Part shown: piece after piece, positions 61,408-64,000 of the stretch
How positions within the stretch are numbered: position 1 is the stretch's first letter
Layout: each line of letters starts with the position of its first letter
Source: Persicitalea jodogahamensis
GTDB taxonomy: Bacteria > Bacteroidota > Bacteroidia > Cytophagales > Spirosomataceae
DNA length: 64,000 bases
Reading direction: 5' to 3'
Assembly: GCF_014651615.1 (NCBI RefSeq)
Contig: NZ_BMXF01000001.1
Location: 186,001-250,000 of the forward strand
Made by a program: the position numbers and the translations under genes
The notes under the pieces: generated by a model
Databases searched by the model: none
Seen by the model: only the letters and a program-made list of their open reading frames with translations
Told to the model about the DNA's origin: nothing

Positions 61408-61998
61408 TTACTCGTCGACAAAGTAACTCAATTTGCGGTTTAGGGTTTCATAGTCAAGCGACTTTTCGTAGAAGACTCTCTTCTGCTGCTTCGTGTTGAT
61501 AATCAACGTAGCAGGTAAGGCACCCGACCAATTGGCATCCACCCGCTCGATCCAGCTGTTGGCGTCGGGTTCATTGAGCAGCCACACCGTGTTTTTCAGC
61601 TTCATACGCTCGACCATTGGTACAACCCTGTCCTCCATATCATCGACAAAATCCATACTCACCAGTACTATTCTGACTTTTTGACTGGCGTAATTACGGT
61701 TAAGTTCTTCAAAGCAAGGAAGTTCTTTTACGCAGGGGCCGCACCAGGTAGCCCAAAAGTTAACGATGTAAGTCGTGTCGGTATTTGAGTTAAGTAGTTT
61801 TTCCAACACCGACCACTTCACTTCGAGTACAGTCGGCGCTTTTAGTTTAGCAACAATATTTTTTTCTTTTCTCTGCGTCTTCTCCATAATTGCTAGCAAA
61901 TCGCCATTTGCGGAAGCAAATTCATTTTGGGAGTGGGCATTTATTGCGCATAATAACAGGCAGATTGTCAGCAAGTTTTTTCTCCTCATTCCTCTCAT
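61408..61998 (-). CDS. TlpA-like thiol-disulfide oxidoreductase
   Basis: A 196-residue exported thioredoxin. The signal region is NLLTICLLLCAINAHS; starts at 61998 and 61989 are both possible. The core is WSVLEKLLNSN, YIVNFWATWCGPCVKELPCF with the WCGPC redox pair, VRIVLVSMDFVDD, and the cis-Pro turn in SGALPATLIINTKQ. It has the reducing TlpA/ResA-type layout used in cytochrome maturation or periplasmic reduction. It probably shares a transcript with the downstream CNHCP redoxin. Confidence 0.9.
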   Translation of the reverse strand: MRGMRRKNLLTICLLLCAINAHSQNEFASANGDLLAIMEKTQRKEKNIVAKLKAPTVLEVKWSVLEKLLNSNTDTTYIVNFWATWCGPCVKELPCFEELNRNYASQKVRIVLVSMDFVDDMEDRVVPMVERMKLKNTVWLLNEPDANSWIERVDANWSGALPATLIINTKQQKRVFYEKSLDYETLNRKLSYFVDE

Positions 61999-62146
61999 TT
62001 ATCAGTTTGCCGGGACTATAACCGCCAACCCTATCAAGCATTGTGCCAAACTTTTTAGAGAAAAAGCAGGATGGCCCGAAAAGACACATTCAGATCAGCA
62101 ATTGGACACGGGTCTTTCAGCTTGGTAAAAGAATTTGGGAGTACAC

Positions 62147-62178
62147 TTTGTGAATTGAGCAACAAGTTTTTATCTTTG
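62147..62178 (+). promoter_or_regulatory. Promoter of rplU-rpmA
   Basis: TTTG at 62147-62150 and TATCTTTG at 62171-62178 are 20 bases apart and match the Bacteroidota TTTG/TAnnTTTG promoter. It lies about 30 bases before the rplU ATG. Confidence 0.7.
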
Positions 62179-62208
62179 CCCCTCATTTCAAAAAACCAGG
62201 TCTAAATA

Positions 62209-62520
62209 ATGTACGCAATCGTAGAAATCGCAGGTCAGCAATTCAAGATTGAAAAGGGCCGCACCATCTTCACCAATCGGCTTGAAGGGGATGTGGACGC
62301 TGCACTTGTCTTCGACAAAGTCCTCCTCACTGACGACGGAGGCACGATCCAGATTGGTGCCCCCGGCATCGACGGCGTTTCGGTCAATGCCACCATTCTC
62401 GAACACTTGAAAGGCGAGAAGGTCATCGTTTTTAAGAAAAAGCGCCGCAAAGGCTACAAAAAGAAAAACGGTCACCGTCAGTACCTGACGAAAATCCGTA
62501 TTGATGATATTGTTATTTAA
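62209..62520 (+). CDS. rplU: 50S ribosomal protein L21
   Basis: A 103-residue component of the large ribosomal subunit. It starts MYAIVEIAGQQFKIEKGRTI, the L21 N-terminus, and has VLLTDDGGTIQIGAPGIDGV, then KVIVFKKKRRKGYKKKNGHR, the rRNA-binding basic stretch, and an end reading YLTKIRIDDI. Length fits the family exactly. rpmA follows 102 bases later, the near-universal L21-L27 order; the gap holds an inverted repeat. Confidence 0.98.
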   Translation: MYAIVEIAGQQFKIEKGRTIFTNRLEGDVDAALVFDKVLLTDDGGTIQIGAPGIDGVSVNATILEHLKGEKVIVFKKKRRKGYKKKNGHRQYLTKIRIDDIVI

Positions 62521-62523
62521 TTT

Positions 62524-62601
62524 GGAATTAGGGAATTAGTGAATGTCGGACGAGGTCGCCCGGCGGTATCGTAATCTGTTATTCACTAATTGTATAATTC
62601 C
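62524..62601. repeat. Inverted-repeat element between rplU and rpmA
   Basis: GGAATTAGGGAATTAGTGAA (62524 on) and its near-complement at 62581-62601 (ATTCACTAATTGTATAATTC) pair over 21 bases with about three mismatches. A further ATTCACTAATT copy follows. It sits between co-transcribed ribosomal genes. Confidence 0.7.
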
Positions 62602-62622
62602 ATAATTCACTAATTAAAAGTT

Positions 62623-62934
62623 ATGGCACACAAGAAAGGTGTAGGTAGTTCCAAGAACGGACGGGATTCGAATCCTAAATATTTGGGTGTAAAGCTCTTT
62701 GGTGGGCAGCACGCTAAGCCAGGCAGCATCATTGTTCGCCAGCGCGGTACAAAGCATAATCCTGGCCGCAACGTCGGCTTGGGTCGTGATCATACATTGT
62801 TTGCATTGGTTGAAGGTCATGTGGTGTTCACCAAGAAAGCCAAGGGTAAGTCTTGGGTTTCCATTGAGCCCATTGCCGCCGAAACCGGCGAAGCACAGCC
62901 CGCGGCAAATGCTCCCGTAGCTGCCGAGGCATAA
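62623..62934 (+). CDS. rpmA: 50S ribosomal protein L27
   Basis: A 103-residue large-subunit protein that reaches the peptidyl-transferase centre. It begins [20 protein letters not shown], followed by [20 protein letters not shown] and [21 protein letters not shown], the complete L27 pattern. The C-terminus has an extra Ala/Glu/Pro-rich tail after EPIAA (about residues 85-103). There is no N-terminal cleavable extension of the Firmicutes kind. A terminator follows. Confidence 0.98.
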   Translation: MAHKKGVGSSKNGRDSNPKYLGVKLFGGQHAKPGSIIVRQRGTKHNPGRNVGLGRDHTLFALVEGHVVFTKKAKGKSWVSIEPIAAETGEAQPAANAPVAAEA

Positions 62935-62973
62935 GCGAATTTCGCTTTAGAATAAAGCTATTGAATTAGTCGG

Positions 62974-63004
62974 AAGCCCGAAGGATTTATTCCCTCGGGC
63001 TTTT
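62974..63004 (+). terminator. Terminator after rpmA
   Basis: AAGCCCGA (62974-62981) and TCGGGCTT (62995-63002) form a perfect 8-bp stem followed by TTTT, 39 bases after the rpmA stop. Confidence 0.8.
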
Positions 63005-63138
63005 GGTATTAGCCAGGCGGGTACTTTTGCTTTCTGAAATTTTTAATCGAAAACGTTTGTTTGAAAGAAGAATCAAACACGTTGCGGCTGATTGCCGGAA
63101 AATCAGTCATTGTCCATTATTCTTGTTCATTCTCCATT

Positions 63139-63735
63139 ATGCTGAATCGCCCCGTTTATATTTATACCGAACTGAGTCCTAATCCAAACTCCATGAAATT
63201 CGTTTTGAATTTCGAGCTGGTACCCGATGGATTGTCATTTGATTACCCTTCCCACGCCGCCGCACTGGAAGAAGGGAAAGCGTCGCCGCTGGCAGCAGAT
63301 ATGTTCCAGTTTCCGCATGTACGGCGGGTATTCATTGCCAGCAATTTCGTAACCATCACCAAGGATGATGCCAGCGCCTGGGAGGAGGTGCTGTATGATA
63401 CGAAGCAGTTTATCAAAATATACTTCGAAGAAAACCAGCCCGTTTTTGAGCCGACAACCATCGAGAGCAACACGATGATTGTAGAAGAAAACGACACGCA
63501 AACCGTACAGCAGATCAAAGCGGCCCTCGACCAGTATGTCCGCCCGGCGGTAGAGTCCGACGGCGGAGCTATCAACTTCCATTCTTTCGATGAGGATTCT
63601 GGCGCGGTGAAAGTTCTTCTGCAGGGTTCGTGCAGCGGCTGCCCATCCTCGACTTTAACCTTAAAAGCGGGTATCGAAAATCTGCTTACCCGGATGGTGC
63701 CAGGTGTGAAAACAGTCGTAGCGGAGGGAGTTTAA
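63139..63735 (+). CDS. Nfu/NifU-type iron-sulfur cluster scaffold protein
   Basis: A 198-residue cytosolic scaffold that carries and delivers Fe-S clusters. I chose the ATG at 63139 (MLNRPVYIYTELSPNPNSMK), which begins the Nfu N-terminal domain; 26 open codons upstream look like intergenic repeat. The N-terminal domain runs to about residue 100 (FIASNFVTITKDDASAWEEV). The NifU domain (about 115-195) has RPAVESDGGAINF and the cluster-binding GSCSGCPSSTLTLKAGIENL with its CxxC. The composition fits Nfu proteins of Bacteroidota. It converges on the partial CHU_C gene. Confidence 0.93.
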   Translation: MLNRPVYIYTELSPNPNSMKFVLNFELVPDGLSFDYPSHAAALEEGKASPLAADMFQFPHVRRVFIASNFVTITKDDASAWEEVLYDTKQFIKIYFEENQPVFEPTTIESNTMIVEENDTQTVQQIKAALDQYVRPAVESDGGAINFHSFDEDSGAVKVLLQGSCSGCPSSTLTLKAGIENLLTRMVPGVKTVVAEGV

Positions 63736-63745
63736 CCCAGTGAAT

Positions 63746-63791
63746 AATTGACGATGGATAATGGAAGAGCGAGAATTATCCATTGTCAATT
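63746..63791. repeat. Inverted-repeat element downstream of the Nfu gene
   Basis: AATTGACGATGGATAAT (63746-63762) and ATTATCCATTGTCAATT (63775-63791) pair over 17 bp with one mismatch around a 12-base loop. It separates two convergent genes and can act as a terminator. Related words (CATTGTCCATTATT) occur just upstream of the Nfu start near 63110. Confidence 0.75.
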
Positions 63792-63796
63792 ATCCA

Positions 63797-64000
63797 TTAA
63801 CGAAAAATCGTCACGCTTCCGCTCTTTACAGGTAGGTCGGGATGGAGTTTGATGACGTAGTAGTAGGTGGCGGCAGGAAGGTCTTCGTTGTTGAATTGGC
63901 CTCCCCAGTCTTTGTCATAGCCCTTGGAACTGAATACTCTATTGCCCCAGCGGTTGAAGATTTCCACTTCACAATCCAGGTAAGCTGCGCTGTTCTCGAT
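63797..64000 (-). CDS. Partial gliding-motility (CHU_C, T9SS type B sorting) C-terminus
   Basis: Only the last 67 codons are present; the rest lies beyond the right edge. They read [20 protein letters not shown], then [19 protein letters not shown] and end in SVTIFR. This is the gliding-motility-associated C-terminal domain (CHU_C), the type B sorting signal for the type IX secretion system. Whole proteins of this type are usually large, secreted and repeat-rich. What this one carries cannot be told here. Confidence 0.9.
   Translation of the reverse strand: MENSAAYLDCEVEIFNRWGNRVFSSKGYDKDWGGQFNNEDLPAATYYYVIKLHPDLPVKSGSVTIFR

Noticed and set aside
63061-63138. N-terminal extension of the Nfu protein (26 codons)
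   Set aside because: The region carries repeated TCATTGTCCATTATT-like intergenic words and does not match the Nfu start at 63139.
1-64000. Insertion sequence, prophage, integron or toxin-antitoxin module
   Set aside because: No transposase, integrase, phage structural or paired toxin-antitoxin gene was recognised in the window.

Overview
The window is chromosomal DNA of a Bacteroidota bacterium, most likely of the order Cytophagales (Spirosomataceae/Dyadobacter-like). The evidence is a SusC/SusD pair driven by an ECF sigma factor and FecR, T9SS sorting domains of type A and type B (gliding-motility type), signal-peptide-rich gene content, few Shine-Dalgarno sites, and several TAnnTTTG promoter elements with an upstream TTG about 20 bases away. 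The placement rests on gene content only; no 16S or marker phylogeny was possible.

Region 1 (1-16,000, almost all minus strand) is accessory and devoted to glycan or ligand uptake. A TonB-dependent receptor with a partner lipoprotein lies at the edge. A decayed phosphatase fragment separates it from a sulfatase-rich polysaccharide utilization locus. In transcription order that locus is S1 sulfatase, ECF sigma, FecR anti-sigma, SusC with a signalling STN domain, SusD, a hairpin terminator, then two more S1 sulfatases. This is a complete trans-envelope signalling and import set for a sulfated glycan, but no glycoside hydrolase or lyase is seen in it.

Region 2 (16,000-33,100) holds a 1,680-residue secreted protein of 15 Ig-like repeats arranged in three-domain super-repeats, a GH3/serine-hydrolase fusion, a rhodanese, uvrA, a sugar porter, a secreted purple-acid-type phosphatase, ribokinase and fabD. 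Region 3 (33,100-45,000) is mostly housekeeping and envelope: tRNA-Gln, a TetR regulator, a flippase, an Mla-like ABC pair, SDR, ROK kinase, murB, a SPOR lipoprotein, gmd, YqgE, a ClC exchanger and a Uma2 protein.

Region 4 (45,000-62,100) contains many small secreted or lipid-anchored proteins: DUF4159, DinB-like, Asp-box propeller, TraB/GumN, two tandem META-like lipoproteins, an LVIVD-repeat lipoprotein and a lipoprotein serpin. It also has a second ECF sigma gene that overlaps a protein combining an anti-sigma-like N-terminus, one membrane helix, a long linker and an outer-membrane barrel. An AsmA-like protein, a Gfo/Idh/MocA oxidoreductase, a DUF2911 protein, diacylglycerol kinase, an SMP-30 protein and two thioredoxin-fold proteins follow. 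Region 5 (62,100-64,000) is rplU-rpmA, an Nfu/NifU-type scaffold and the C-terminal end of a gliding-motility (CHU_C) protein.

Several intergenic gaps carry near-perfect inverted repeats that look like REP-type elements or bidirectional terminators. I saw no CRISPR array, insertion sequence, prophage or replication origin.
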